From: Mycobacteriales bacterium
GTDB lineage: Bacteria; Actinomycetota; Actinomycetes; DATLTS01
Assembly: GCA_035533475.1 (NCBI GenBank)
Contig: DATLTS010000014.1
Coordinates: 62,001-126,000, forward strand
Length of the DNA: 64,000 nucleotides
Direction: 5' to 3'
In this document: positions 8,822-17,645 of the stretch, piece after piece
Layout of the letters: every line of letters begins with the position of its first letter
Position numbering within the stretch: the first letter of the stretch is position 1
Notes under the pieces: model-generated
What the model saw: only the letters and a program-made list of their open reading frames with translations
Database searches by the model: none
What the model was told of the DNA's origin: nothing
Translations under genes and position numbers: made by a program

Positions 8822-9685
8822 TCAGACGATCGGCCGGCTCCACAGCCGGATCCCACCGAGCACCCCTGCTGAGTTGTCCACGATCGTGGCACTCGGCCCG
8901 AGGTCGATCGTGACCCGGCGGGAGTTCCCGCCCCCGATGTAGAGGTGGTCGTAGAAGAACAGCGCGTAGAGCTGGCTGATCGCGAGGCCGACCCGGCTGT
9001 TCCACTTCCGGTTGCCGATCTTCGCCCGGGCGGCATCACCCAGCTGCTCGTTATAGGTCTCGTTCTTGCGGAACGGGTGGTGCGCCAGTTCGAGGTGCGG
9101 GGCCAGCGCGCCCTGGTAGTAGACGGCGGTGCCGAGCCCGGTGCCGAGGGTGATGACCAGCTCGAGGCCGTCCCCCTTCACCACCGCGGCGCCCTGGAGG
9201 TCGGCGTCGTTGGCGACCCGCACCGGTCGGCCGAGGGCTGCCTCCAGGCCGCCGGCCAGATCGAAGTTCTCCCAGGCCGAGGTGAGCTCCTTCGAGATCT
9301 TCGTGCCGGGGCCGTGCAGGGTGACGAAGTGCGGCGCGGACCGAACCCGCCCGGCCCGGACGACCCCCGGGAACCCGGCCGAGATCCGGTCGAAGCCGGG
9401 CAGCTGGGCGCCCAGGCCGGCGAGGTCGGTGAGCAGCTTGTCCGGCGGGCACGGGTAGGTCGTGTCGACCCGGACCCGTTCGCCGAGTGGCCGCCCCCGC
9501 CAGTCGAGGAGGGCCGCCTTGAGCCCGGTCCCGCCGATATCGATCGCCAGCGTCTTCGGCTGCAACGCCGCCCGGCTCGCCCGCGGGGGGCGGGTCGCCG
9601 CGGGGGTGCCTCGCAGCTTGGTGGTCGCGGGGCCGCCGGCAGGGGCCGCGGCCGGTCGGTCAGTCGGTTTTCTCGGCGTGGCCAC
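8822..9685 (-). CDS. ROK-family sugar kinase, glucokinase (possibly polyphosphate-dependent)
   Basis: 287 residues from the GTG at 9685, which has GGAAGGAG close upstream; an ATG at 9757 would give a longer, unlikely N-terminus. The first phosphate-binding loop [13 protein letters not shown] follows a low-complexity basic leader of about 45 residues. Further ROK blocks are [25 protein letters not shown] and the second phosphate loop [11 protein letters not shown]. The zinc-binding Cys cluster of classical ROK repressors and kinases is absent, and the [15 protein letters not shown] segment is like the polyphosphate-glucokinase branch. It overlaps the end of the 6-phosphogluconate dehydrogenase gene by 26 bp, linking it to glucose-6-phosphate supply. 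Confidence 0.8.
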   Translation of the reverse strand: MATPRKPTDRPAAAPAGGPATTKLRGTPAATRPPRASRAALQPKTLAIDIGGTGLKAALLDWRGRPLGERVRVDTTYPCPPDKLLTDLAGLGAQLPGFDRISAGFPGVVRAGRVRSAPHFVTLHGPGTKISKELTSAWENFDLAGGLEAALGRPVRVANDADLQGAAVVKGDGLELVITLGTGLGTAVYYQGALAPHLELAHHPFRKNETYNEQLGDAARAKIGNRKWNSRVGLAISQLYALFFYDHLYIGGGNSRRVTIDLGPSATIVDNSAGVLGGIRLWSRPIV

Positions 9686-10676
9686 CGAACTCCTTCCGCA
9701 TGGCGGAGAGGACGCGGTTCGCGTAGTCGGCCTCGCCGCGGGAGCTGAAACGGTCATACAGCGCAGCCGTGAGGACGTGGGCCGGGACGCCCTCGTCGAC
9801 GGCGGCCAGCACGGTCCAGCGACCCTCGCCGGAATCGGAGACCCGGCCGTGGAAGCCGGCCAGCTCGGGGTCCGCCTTCAGGGCGGCCGCCGTGAGGTCG
9901 AGGAGCCAGGAGGCGATCACGCTGCCCCGCCGCCACACCTCCGACACCGCCGGGAGGTCGATGTCGTACCGGTAGTACTGCGGGTCGCGCAGCGGGGTGG
10001 TCTCCGCATCCTGCTCGGACCCGGACTGGGCGCCCACGTTGGCCTTCTCCAGGATCCCGAGCCCCTCGGCGTATGCGGCCATCACCCCGTACTCGATGCC
10101 GTTGTGCACCATCTTGACGAAGTGGCCGGCACCGTTCGGCCCGCAGTGCAGATACCCCTGCTCGGCAGTGTCCGGGCTCCCGGTCCGGCCGGGCGTGCGC
10201 TCGATGGTGCCGAGCCCGGGGGCGATCGTGGCGAAGATCGGGTCGAGCCGTTCGACGACATCGGTCTCCCCGCCGATCATCAGGCAGAACCCGCGCTCCA
10301 GCCCGAACACACCGCCGCTGGTCCCGACGTCGACGTAGTGCAGCCCCTTCGCGGACAGCTCCTTCGCCCGTTCGATGTCGTCGCGGTAGTAGCTGTTGCC
10401 GCCGTCGATCACGATGTCCCCGGCCTCCAGGAGCCCGGCCAACCGGCTCACCGTTTCGCCGGTGAGCGCTGCCGGCACCATCACCCAGACGGCCCGCGGA
10501 ACGGTCAACGCGGCGGCGAACTCCTCGAGGGTCCGGGCCCCGGTGGCGCCCTCCGACTCCAGCGACTTGATCGCATCCTCGTTGACGTCGAAGACGACGC
10601 ACTCGTGACCGTCACGCATCAGCCGCCGGACCAGGTTGGCCCCCATCCGGCCCAGACCTACCATCCCGAGTTGCAT
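9660..10676 (-). CDS. gnd: 6-phosphogluconate dehydrogenase (decarboxylating), short YqeC/GndA-like type
   Basis: 338 residues. The Rossmann loop GLGRMGANL is at 8-16, the [13 protein letters not shown] segment follows, and substrate and catalytic blocks [14 protein letters not shown] and [16 protein letters not shown] (catalytic Lys and His) are intact. At about 340 residues it belongs to the shorter dehydrogenases, usually NAD-preferring, not the 470-residue NADP type. It oxidises 6-phosphogluconate to ribulose-5-phosphate and CO2. Neighbours are a glucokinase downstream and a glucose dehydrogenase upstream on the same strand, which suggests a glucose/gluconate oxidation group. Confidence 0.93.
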   Translation of the reverse strand: MQLGMVGLGRMGANLVRRLMRDGHECVVFDVNEDAIKSLESEGATGARTLEEFAAALTVPRAVWVMVPAALTGETVSRLAGLLEAGDIVIDGGNSYYRDDIERAKELSAKGLHYVDVGTSGGVFGLERGFCLMIGGETDVVERLDPIFATIAPGLGTIERTPGRTGSPDTAEQGYLHCGPNGAGHFVKMVHNGIEYGVMAAYAEGLGILEKANVGAQSGSEQDAETTPLRDPQYYRYDIDLPAVSEVWRRGSVIASWLLDLTAAALKADPELAGFHGRVSDSGEGRWTVLAAVDEGVPAHVLTAALYDRFSSRGEADYANRVLSAMRKEFGGHAEKTD

Positions 10677-10728
10677 GTCGGCACCGTCCTCTCCGAAGGA
10701 GGCTCAGCCTGTCACGTATCGGCTCCGC

Positions 10729-11772
10729 TCACGCCTGAATGTCGACAACCACCTTGACATCGTCGGGCTGGCGGACCAGCGCGGTCGGCCACTGCTCCAT
10801 CGGCACCCGCCGGGTCACCAGGCGCCCCAGCCACTCCCGGTCGGCCTTGGCCAGCGCGGCGGCCGCCTGCTGGTAGTTCGCCAAGCCGGCGTTGACCGAG
10901 CCGAAGACGACCTCGTTGGACAGGACCATCTCCTTGTTGACCGCGTCGCCGGCGACCCCGACCTCCCGGGTGCCGGAGGAGATGCCGGTGAGGCAGACGA
11001 TGGCGTTCGGCGCGGTGCGGCCGAGCACGTCGAAGACCAGCGGGCCGAGTCCGGTGCACTCGATGACGACGTCCGGTGGTCCGGACAGCTGGTCGAGCGA
11101 GGTGATGTAGTGACCGCCGAGGGCGGCGACCAGCTCCGGCTTCAGCCCCTCGGTCACCCGGTCGAGGACGTCGACCTCGAGTCCGCGCTGCACCGCGAGC
11201 AACGCGGCGAGCAGCCCGATCGGGCCGGCCCCGGTTACCAGGGCCCGGCCGGCGTCCCAACAGGCCCGGGCGCCGATCCGCTCGACCTGGTCCCAGGCCT
11301 TCGCGACCACCGAGGTGGGCTCGAGCAGGACCCCGACGTCACCGAGGGCGGGATCGAGCCGGATCGCGAACTTCGGCGCCACCCGCCAGCGCTGCGAGCC
11401 GTAGCCGTCCCGACCCTTGATCCCGCGCTCGGTGAACTCCCCGTTGCGGCAGAAGTCCCACTGGTCCTTGGCGCAGCACGGGCAGGGCTGCGGGTCGGGA
11501 CGGCGCACCACCCCGGCCACCAGGTCGCCGACGGCTAGCTCGCCGCCGGCGGGGGCCTCGAGGACCCGGCCCAGCGACTCGTGGAAGAGGACCAGACGGT
11601 CGCGGCCGGCCGGCGGCTGCCCGTAACCGAACTGCGAGATCTCGATGTCGGTGCCGCAGATCCCGACGAACAGGCCCTCGACGAGGACTTCGCCGTCGGC
11701 CGGGTCCGGTTCGGCAACCTCGTCGACCCGTGCGGATTCGAGCTGGCCTGGGATCACCGTGCATGCCTTCAT
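10729..11772 (-). CDS. glucose 1-dehydrogenase-like zinc MDR alcohol dehydrogenase
   Basis: 347 residues. The catalytic zinc residues are Cys39 (GICGTD) and His64-Glu65 (LFHES). A structural-zinc-like cluster CPCCAKDQWDFC is at 97-108. The nucleotide-binding loop VTGAGPIGLLAALLA lies near residue 205. The arrangement matches archaeal and actinobacterial glucose dehydrogenases that oxidise glucose to gluconolactone with NAD(P). Co-orientation with 6-phosphogluconate dehydrogenase and a ROK glucokinase supports a sugar substrate, but another polyol is possible. A 6-bp C/G hairpin (11806-11820) lies just upstream of its start. Confidence 0.78.
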   Translation of the reverse strand: MKACTVIPGQLESARVDEVAEPDPADGEVLVEGLFVGICGTDIEISQFGYGQPPAGRDRLVLFHESLGRVLEAPAGGELAVGDLVAGVVRRPDPQPCPCCAKDQWDFCRNGEFTERGIKGRDGYGSQRWRVAPKFAIRLDPALGDVGVLLEPTSVVAKAWDQVERIGARACWDAGRALVTGAGPIGLLAALLAVQRGLEVDVLDRVTEGLKPELVAALGGHYITSLDQLSGPPDVVIECTGLGPLVFDVLGRTAPNAIVCLTGISSGTREVGVAGDAVNKEMVLSNEVVFGSVNAGLANYQQAAAALAKADREWLGRLVTRRVPMEQWPTALVRQPDDVKVVVDIQA

Positions 11773-11805
11773 GCGGGCTCCTCTCGAGGTGCGCGGTCGA
11801 AACTA

Positions 11806-11820
11806 TCCCCCTTGGGGGGA
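11806..11820 (-). terminator. short C/G hairpin between gdhA and glucose dehydrogenase genes
   Basis: TCCCCC-TTG-GGGGGA, a 6-bp stem with a 3-nt loop. On the minus strand it is followed by TAGTTT, so it could be a weak terminator of the glutamate dehydrogenase transcript or an attenuating structure in the next leader. No long T run is present. Confidence 0.35.
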
Positions 11821-11842
11821 CGGCGGCGGCGGGGCTGGCCTC

Positions 11843-13090
11843 TCAGGGGTAGAGCCCCCGGGTGCGGTGCGCCTCGGCGACCCGACCCACCCCGATCACC
11901 TGGGCGGCGATCCGGCGGGAGATCCCGCGGTCGTCCGCCAGCTCGGCGACCTCCGCGTAGGCGCTTTCCATCAGCCGGCGCAGCCGGTCGTTGACCTCGT
12001 CCTCGCTCCAGAAGTACGCCTGGAGGTCCTGCACCCACTCGAAGTAGGACACCGCGACGCCGCCGGAGTTCGCCAGGATGTCGGGTACCACCAACGTGCC
12101 CTTCGCCTCGAGGATCGCGTCGGCGTCCGGCGTCGTCGGCCCGTTGGCCCCCTCGACGACGAAACGCGCCCTGACCCGGTCGGCGTTGCCTTCGTGGATC
12201 ACGCCCTCCAGCGCGGCCGGCACGAGGACGTCGACGTCGAGCTCGATCAGCTCCTCGTTGGTTATGACGTCGGTTCCCGGATATCCGACGACCGACTCGG
12301 CGCCGGCCCGGATGTGCCGCAACATCGCGGCCGGGTTGAGGCCCATCCCGTTGTAGGCGCCGCCCTTGACGTCGCTGACCGCGACCACCTGGCAGCCCGC
12401 GTCGTGGAGGAACTGCGCGGCGAGTCCGCCGACCTTGCCGAAGCCCTGGACCGCCACCTTGACCTCCCGCGGGTCGATCCCGGCCTCGCGCAGGGCGCAG
12501 AAGGCGGTGAACAGAACCCCGCGCGACGTGGCGCCGCCGCGGCCCTGCGAGCCGCCGAGGGAGACCGGCTTGCCGGTCACCACCCCGGTGACCGTGTGCC
12601 CGGTGTTCACCGAGTAGGTGTCCATGAACCAGGCCATCGTCTGCTCGTCGGTGCCGACGTCCGGGGCCGGGATGTCCCGCTCCGGGCCGATGATCGGCTG
12701 GATCTCGCTGGCGTAGCGCCGGGTGATCCGCTCGAGCTCCCCCGGCGAGTAGAGCCGCGGATCGATCGCCACCCCGCCTTTCGCCCCGCCGAACGGCAGG
12801 CCGATCAGCGAGCACTTCCAGGTCATCCACATCGCGAGCGCCTTGACCTCGTCGAGGTCGGTCGAGGGGTGGTAGCGGATGCCGCCCTTCGCCGGGCCGC
12901 GGGACAGGTTGTGCTGAACCCGGTAGCCCTGGAGCACCTCGATGTGCCCGTCGTCCCGGCGGACCGGGATGCTCACCGTCAGGGCCCGGCGGGGGGTGGC
13001 GAGCAACTCGTGCTGGCCGTCGCTGAGGCCGAGTTCGCGGGACGCGGCGGCGAGTTGGATGAGGGCCGAATCCCAGGCCGACTGCGGCAC
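11843..13090 (-). CDS. gdhA: Glu/Leu/Phe/Val dehydrogenase, probable glutamate dehydrogenase
   Basis: 415 residues, the hexameric ~45-kDa class. Substrate-side blocks are GPAKGGIRYHP and PFGGAKGGVAIDP, containing the substrate and catalytic lysines, followed by the catalytic Asp in DIPAPDVGT. The coenzyme fold begins with VAVQGFGKVGG. It interconverts glutamate and 2-oxoglutarate plus ammonia. The GAKGG environment and length fit glutamate dehydrogenase better than leucine or valine dehydrogenase (about 350-370 residues). The start is GTG at 13090 behind GAGGGAGG. Confidence 0.9.
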   Translation of the reverse strand: MPQSAWDSALIQLAAASRELGLSDGQHELLATPRRALTVSIPVRRDDGHIEVLQGYRVQHNLSRGPAKGGIRYHPSTDLDEVKALAMWMTWKCSLIGLPFGGAKGGVAIDPRLYSPGELERITRRYASEIQPIIGPERDIPAPDVGTDEQTMAWFMDTYSVNTGHTVTGVVTGKPVSLGGSQGRGGATSRGVLFTAFCALREAGIDPREVKVAVQGFGKVGGLAAQFLHDAGCQVVAVSDVKGGAYNGMGLNPAAMLRHIRAGAESVVGYPGTDVITNEELIELDVDVLVPAALEGVIHEGNADRVRARFVVEGANGPTTPDADAILEAKGTLVVPDILANSGGVAVSYFEWVQDLQAYFWSEDEVNDRLRRLMESAYAEVAELADDRGISRRIAAQVIGVGRVAEAHRTRGLYP

Positions 13091-13172
13091 CGCGGGCCTC
13101 CCTCTGCGCGGTCGCCGGTGACTGCGCCGGCCGGATCATCCCACGATCGGTCTGCTGCGACCCGGCGACGGG

Positions 13173-14207
13173 TCAGTCCGGAAGACCGCCGATCGCGGCC
13201 CGCGCCGCCTCGGCCAGGCCGGTGATGGCGGCCGGCATCTGGGTGGCGATGCTGCCGGCCTGACCCATGTCGCCGGACGCGTACCTGATGTAGACGCCTT
13301 GCAGGATGCAGGCGAGCTTCCAGTACCCGAAAGCCATGTAGTAGGGGATGGCGGAGACGTCGCGGCCGGTGATCCGGGCGTACCGCTCGATCAGATCGGC
13401 TCGGCTCGGGAAGCCGGCGGCGAGCGTGGGTTGGCCGAGGCTGCCGCCTGCCTCGTCGCCCGGCTCGGACCAGTAGACCATCATGATCCCGAGATCGGCG
13501 AGGACGTCGCCGAGGGTGCACAGCTCCCAGTCGAGAACCGCTCGAATTGCGCCGTCGGGGCCGACGATGCAGTTGTCCACCCGGTAGTCGCCGTGCACGA
13601 TCCCGCTGGTCTGCTGGGCCGGGACCCGCGCGGACAGCGTGGTGTACACCTCGTCGATCGCCGGCAGCTCGCGATCCTTGGACCGCTGCCATTGGCCGTA
13701 CCACCGGTCGAGTTGGCGACTGATGTAGCCCTCGCGCCGACCGAGATCGCCGAGTCCCACCGATTCGGGGTCGATCGCGTGCAGCGCGGCCAGCACCTCG
13801 ATGAGCTGTTCTCCCGCCACGGCCCGCTCGGCCTCGCCGATCATCGATTGGGCGGCGGCCGTGTCACGCAGCACGAAACCGTCGACGAAGTCCATGACGA
13901 AGAACGGGGCCCCGTTCACGGCCAGGTCCGGGCAGATCCCGACGGTGGGGGGCACCGGAACCCGGCTGCCGGCCAGCGCGGAAATGATCCGGTGCTCCCG
14001 CCCCATGTCGTGCGCGGTCGGTAGCACGTGGCCCAACGGGGGGCGGCGGATCACCCACTGTCGCCCGGTGTGGTCACGGGCCAGGTAGGTGAGGTTCGAA
14101 TGCCCGCCGGCGATCAGCTGGTAGTCCACGGGCGGGACCAGGCCGGGCAGCCGCTCGGCGAGCCACGCCGTGACCCTGGCGCCGTCGATCCCAGGGGACT
14201 CGGTCAT
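13173..14207 (-). CDS. aminoglycoside-phosphotransferase-fold kinase (phosphotransferase family protein)
   Basis: 344 residues. The N-lobe has the glycine loop IAGGHSNLTYLARD and the ATP lysine region WVIRRPP. The C-lobe has the catalytic loop VHGDYRVDNCI (HGDxxxxN) and the metal motif VLDWELCTLGD. This is the FadE36/ACAD10-like branch of the APH family, often near fatty-acid oxidation genes. The substrate is unknown and no acyl-CoA dehydrogenase lies next to it here. ATG 14207 was chosen because upstream in-frame codons run into a palindromic element at 14257-14329. Confidence 0.85.
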   Translation of the reverse strand: MTESPGIDGARVTAWLAERLPGLVPPVDYQLIAGGHSNLTYLARDHTGRQWVIRRPPLGHVLPTAHDMGREHRIISALAGSRVPVPPTVGICPDLAVNGAPFFVMDFVDGFVLRDTAAAQSMIGEAERAVAGEQLIEVLAALHAIDPESVGLGDLGRREGYISRQLDRWYGQWQRSKDRELPAIDEVYTTLSARVPAQQTSGIVHGDYRVDNCIVGPDGAIRAVLDWELCTLGDVLADLGIMMVYWSEPGDEAGGSLGQPTLAAGFPSRADLIERYARITGRDVSAIPYYMAFGYWKLACILQGVYIRYASGDMGQAGSIATQMPAAITGLAEAARAAIGGLPD

Positions 14208-14256
14208 GGCAGCAGTCTGCCGCACCCCTGGCGGGCCTCGGCCGGGGCCCGAAACT

Positions 14257-14329
14257 CGCGAGTGTGCAATTTCCGACATCCGACCACGCTCAGCGCCCCC
14301 CGAAAGCTGTCGGAAATTGCACACTCGCG
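14257..14329. repeat. palindromic repeat element, copy 1
   Basis: A 21-bp perfect inverted repeat (14257-14277 and 14309-14329) surrounds a 31-nt loop. The arm core is CGAGTGTGCAATTTCCGAC. It lies between divergent genes, 49 bp from the minus-strand start and 40 bp from the plus-strand start. A second copy at 49291-49359 has the same 19-bp arm core, the same loop length and CCACGCT at the same loop position. The arms are more AT-rich than the surroundings. Confidence 0.95.
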
Positions 14330-14369
14330 GGCCGCACCGGGCTGCGGCCCCTGGGACGATGGCGGGACC

Positions 14370-15623
14370 GTGGACGTCGACTCGCTACTCGCCCCGGCCG
14401 CGGGGGCACTGCTCGCCGAGGTCATGCAGGTCCCCGACACCCCGGCCGCGCAGCTCGCGGCCGGCACCAGGTTGCGGCGTCGTTTCCCGGCCGGGCTCGT
14501 CGCAGCCGCCTTCGCCCAGGCCGGGCTGCGCCGGCGGGCGGCGACCAAGTTCGACCGCTGGGAGCGGATGTGGTTCACCGCCGACGGACTCGAGCAGGCC
14601 AGCGCGGAGCCACTCGCCCGGCACCGGGCCCGGCGCTTCGACGGCGCCGACCGGGTGGTCGACCTGTGTTCGGGGATCGGCGGGGACCTGCTGGCCCTCG
14701 CCGAGGGCCGAGCCGCGCTCGCGGTCGACCGTGATCCGCAGGTCCTCCGCCTCGCCGTGCGCAACGCCGAGGTCTACGAGGTGGCCGGCGCCATCAGCAC
14801 GGCGGTGGCAGACGTCGGGGACGTTGCTCTCGACGGGGCGGTCTTCGTGGATCCGGCCCGGCGCCGGGCCGGGCGCCGGCTGCCCGCCGGCACCAGCGAG
14901 CCCAGCCTCGGCTGGTGCCTGGAGTTGGCCACCCGGGTCCCCCACGTGACGATCAAGGCGGCACCGGGGCTCCCCCGCGACCGGGTGCCCGCTGGCTGGG
15001 AGCTGGAGTTCGTCGCGCTGGGCACCGCACTCAAGGAGGCGGTGCTGTGGTCCCCCGCCTGGTCCGGCAGCCGGCGCCGGGCCAGCGTGCTGCCGGCGAC
15101 CGCCGCCGGTCGGCGGCTCGCGCCGCCGGCCGCAGAGCTCACCGGAGACGGGTCCGAGACGGTCCCGGTGGGTGATCCGGGCGCCTACCTGCTCGACCCG
15201 AACCCGGCGGTGACCCGGGCCGGACTGGTCGGAGCGCTCGGGGCACGTCTCGGCGCCCGGCAGATCGACCCGGAGATCGCCTTCCTGTGCACGGACGCCC
15301 CGGTCCGCACGCCGTTCGCGCGGTTGCTGCGGATCGACGACAGCCGGCCCTGGCACCTCGCCGACCTCACCCGGGAGATCCGACGCCGCGAGATCGGGGG
15401 GCTGGATCTGCGTCGGCGGGGGCTCGCCGGGGACGTCGAAGACCTGCGGCGCCGGCTCCGCCCGCGCGGGCCGCACCGGGCGACCCTCGTCATGACCCGA
15501 AGAGGCGACCGCCCCTGGGCGCTGCTCTGCTCGGAACCGGACCCGGACCCGCACCCGCACCCGGACCCGCACCCGAACCCGGACCCGCACCCGGACCCGC
15601 ACCCGGACCCGCATCCGGAGTGA
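14370..15623 (+). CDS. class I SAM-dependent methyltransferase with THUMP-like C-terminal domain
   Basis: 417 residues from GTG 14370. SAM motif I is VVDLCSGIGGDLLALA near 98-113, followed by an acidic strand (AVDRDP) and the FVDPARR motif. The second half matches the THUMP-like domain often fused to these proteins (DPEIAFLCTDAPVRTPFARLL and HRATLVMTRR). An RNA substrate is likely but unproven. The last 29 residues are a low-complexity Asp-Pro-His-Pro tail encoded by a short tandem repeat that also encodes, on the other strand, the tail of the convergent gene; the two coding regions overlap by 134 bp. Confidence 0.82.
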   Translation: MDVDSLLAPAAGALLAEVMQVPDTPAAQLAAGTRLRRRFPAGLVAAAFAQAGLRRRAATKFDRWERMWFTADGLEQASAEPLARHRARRFDGADRVVDLCSGIGGDLLALAEGRAALAVDRDPQVLRLAVRNAEVYEVAGAISTAVADVGDVALDGAVFVDPARRRAGRRLPAGTSEPSLGWCLELATRVPHVTIKAAPGLPRDRVPAGWELEFVALGTALKEAVLWSPAWSGSRRRASVLPATAAGRRLAPPAAELTGDGSETVPVGDPGAYLLDPNPAVTRAGLVGALGARLGARQIDPEIAFLCTDAPVRTPFARLLRIDDSRPWHLADLTREIRRREIGGLDLRRRGLAGDVEDLRRRLRPRGPHRATLVMTRRGDRPWALLCSEPDPDPHPHPDPHPNPDPHPDPHPDPHPE

Positions 15624-16716
15624 GGATCCCCAGCCGAGCTAGCCCCGCACCGAGCCCGGCCTCCCAGGCCGCCCGGGTCCGCGGCTCCGGCGGCGCCACC
15701 CGGGAGGCGCGGTCGAGGGCAGCCAGGGCGGATCGGGTCAGTCCGGCCGGATCCGGCGACGTGACGTCGGCGTGGCCGATTTCGAGTTCATGTTGGAGGT
15801 TGTCCCGACCGTGGCCGGCGACGACGTCGATGAGTAGCAGTGGCCGACCGATTGCCCGGGCTTCCGCGCAGGTGTCCCCGGAGGAGGTGACGACCAGATC
15901 GGCGGCGGCCATGAGCTCGGGGATCCGGTCGGTGAAGCCGAACGGGTGGATCCGGGGCTGGCCGGCTGCGGCCGCGCGCAGCCGCGCCTCCAGCCGATGG
16001 TTGCGCCCGGCGACCGCGAGCACTTCGACCCCTTGCGCCGCGAGCTCGGCGGCGGCGTCGGCCAGCGGACCGAGTCCCCACGCGCCGCTCATGAGCAGCG
16101 CGGTCGGCGCCTCGGGGGGAACCTCGAGCCGGGTCCGGGCCTCGGCCCGGTCGGGTGCGGCGTAGAACGCGGTCCGCACCGGCGGCGGGACGACCGCGAC
16201 CGCCGCCGTCGGCTCGAACCTCCGCACCGCCGCCGCCGCCACCTCGGAGGTCACCAGGTAGAGCTCGATGCCCGCGTGCACCCAGAGTCGGTGCGGTGTC
16301 GCGTCGGTGCAGAGCACGGCGGTGCGGGTGGCCGGGAATTCCGCCTTGAGCCGGCCCGTCGCCGATGCTCCGGTCGCGAACACCGCGACCACCAGGTCGG
16401 GTGCCCGCTCGGTCAGGGCCGCACGCAGCCGGGGGACCACCCGGCGGGCCGCCGCCGAGTCGGTGAGCCGGGCCAGTCGGTTCCCGGTCCGCAGCGCGGC
16501 GAAGTGGTAGGCGTCGTAGACCCCGGGAACCGACAGCATCGCGCGGAAAACGGCTTCACCCGCCCGGCCACCGGCCTCGCCGAGCAGCAGCATCGCGTCG
16601 AGGGTGCTGGACTCCCAGCCGTGCGCGGCGAGGAACCCGGCGCACGCCTCGGCCACGACGTCGTGGCCCATCCCGATCGAGCCGGACAGCAGCAGGGCGC
16701 GGCGCGGCTGGTTCAC
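15490..16716 (-). CDS. MGDG-synthase-like glycosyltransferase (GT28 fold)
   Basis: 408 residues. The N-terminus LLLSGSIGMGHDVVAEA is the glycine loop of monogalactosyl-diacylglycerol synthase and MurG-like enzymes. The donor-site half has LMSGAWGLGPLADAA, FGFTDRIPELMAAADLVVTSSGDTCAEA and IDVVAGHGRDN. It probably moves a sugar onto a lipid at the inner membrane face. GTG 16716 overlaps the epimerase stop (GTGA), completing a three-gene operon with an epimerase and a DegT aminotransferase. The C-terminus is a Gly-Ala-Gly-Pro repeat tail antisense to the Asp-Pro-His-Pro tail of the methyltransferase gene. Confidence 0.75.
   Translation of the reverse strand: MNQPRRALLLSGSIGMGHDVVAEACAGFLAAHGWESSTLDAMLLLGEAGGRAGEAVFRAMLSVPGVYDAYHFAALRTGNRLARLTDSAAARRVVPRLRAALTERAPDLVVAVFATGASATGRLKAEFPATRTAVLCTDATPHRLWVHAGIELYLVTSEVAAAAVRRFEPTAAVAVVPPPVRTAFYAAPDRAEARTRLEVPPEAPTALLMSGAWGLGPLADAAAELAAQGVEVLAVAGRNHRLEARLRAAAAGQPRIHPFGFTDRIPELMAAADLVVTSSGDTCAEARAIGRPLLLIDVVAGHGRDNLQHELEIGHADVTSPDPAGLTRSALAALDRASRVAPPEPRTRAAWEAGLGAGLARLGILTPDAGPGAGPGAGPGSGAGPGAGAGPGPVPSRAAPRGGRLFGS
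15538..15617. repeat. tandem GGACCCGCACCC-type repeat in overlapping 3' ends
   Basis: Degenerate 6/12-bp units alternating CGGACC and CGCACC. In the plus frame they encode (Asp-Pro-His-Pro)n, and in the minus frame Gly-Ala-Gly-Pro. Both neighbouring proteins end in it. Replication slippage would change both C-termini at once. Confidence 0.9.
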
Positions 16717-17645
16717 TCCGCCGACCGGACGGCCAAGGGCTGCTGCGCCCGGTACCACTCGAGGTAGCGCCGCACCCCCTCGCGGAACGAGGTGGTCGGC
16801 CGCCAGCCGAGCAGGGCAGCGGCCTTGTCCGCGGACACCGAACGCCCGGTGTAGTCACCGGGCCGACCCGGGACCTGCTCGACCTCGACGTGACCCACCA
16901 GATCGGTCACCGTGTCGACGAGCATCCGCACCGAAATCGGCTCGGCCCCTTCCAAGGCGAATACCTGATCCTCGGCCGTGTCCGCCAGGGCCGCGACATG
17001 CGCGTCGGCGAGGTCTTCGACGTAGAGGTAGTTGCGGAACTGGCTGCCGTCGCCGGCGATTGTCAACGGCTCGCCGGCCAAAGCCTTCTGGACGAACCTC
17101 GCGACGACCAGCTCGTCGCGCATCCGCGGGCCGTATGGGACGCCGTAGCGCAGGATCGTGAAGTGCTGGTCGTAGAGCTCGCGGTAACTGTGCACGACAA
17201 GTTCGGCGGCGAGCTTCGTCGACGTGTACAGGTGTCCGGCACGAGCGAGGTCGATCGGCGAGTCCTCGCGCAGCGGTCCGGCCCCCTCCGTTGCCGCGCC
17301 GTACACCCACACCGTGCTGGCCAACACCACCCGCTGTACCCCGCAGGCCCGCGCCGCCTCGAGCACCGCGGTCGTCCCGACGACATTGAGCGCGACGGTG
17401 CGCATCGGATACCGGTGGGCCTCGTCGACGTTGGACATCCCGGCTAGATGGAAGACGACCTCGCAACCCTCGACCGCGCGAACGACCGCGTCCCGGTCGG
17501 TGACGTCGCATTCGACATAACGAGCCCCCCCGCTCGACAACCCGATCGACTCATCTAGCACGAGAACGTCGTGTCCCGCCGCGACGAGCCGATCCACGAC
17601 GTGGGAACCGATGAAGCCGCAACCACCGGTGACGACGGTGTTCAT
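16713..17645 (-). CDS. NAD-dependent nucleotide-sugar epimerase/dehydratase (extended SDR)
   Basis: 310 residues. TGGCGFIGSH at 6-15 is the NAD loop. The catalytic Ser/Thr region is LASTVWVYG at 108-116, and Tyr140-Lys144 form the YxxxK pair. RNYLYVEDLADAHVAAL is the usual substrate-side block. It modifies a nucleotide sugar (4-epimerase, dehydratase or similar); the specificity cannot be read. It overlaps the aminotransferase gene upstream (ATGG, start 17645 inside 17642-17645) and the glycosyltransferase downstream, so the operon probably makes and transfers an amino sugar. Confidence 0.85.
   Translation of the reverse strand: MNTVVTGGCGFIGSHVVDRLVAAGHDVLVLDESIGLSSGGARYVECDVTDRDAVVRAVEGCEVVFHLAGMSNVDEAHRYPMRTVALNVVGTTAVLEAARACGVQRVVLASTVWVYGAATEGAGPLREDSPIDLARAGHLYTSTKLAAELVVHSYRELYDQHFTILRYGVPYGPRMRDELVVARFVQKALAGEPLTIAGDGSQFRNYLYVEDLADAHVAALADTAEDQVFALEGAEPISVRMLVDTVTDLVGHVEVEQVPGRPGDYTGRSVSADKAAALLGWRPTTSFREGVRRYLEWYRAQQPLAVRSAE

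Noticed and set aside
14309-14345. Outward promoters in the palindromic element (TTGCAC in each arm)
   Set aside because: A -35-like TTGCAC is present in both arms, but no -10-like hexamer occurs at 16-18 bp in either copy.
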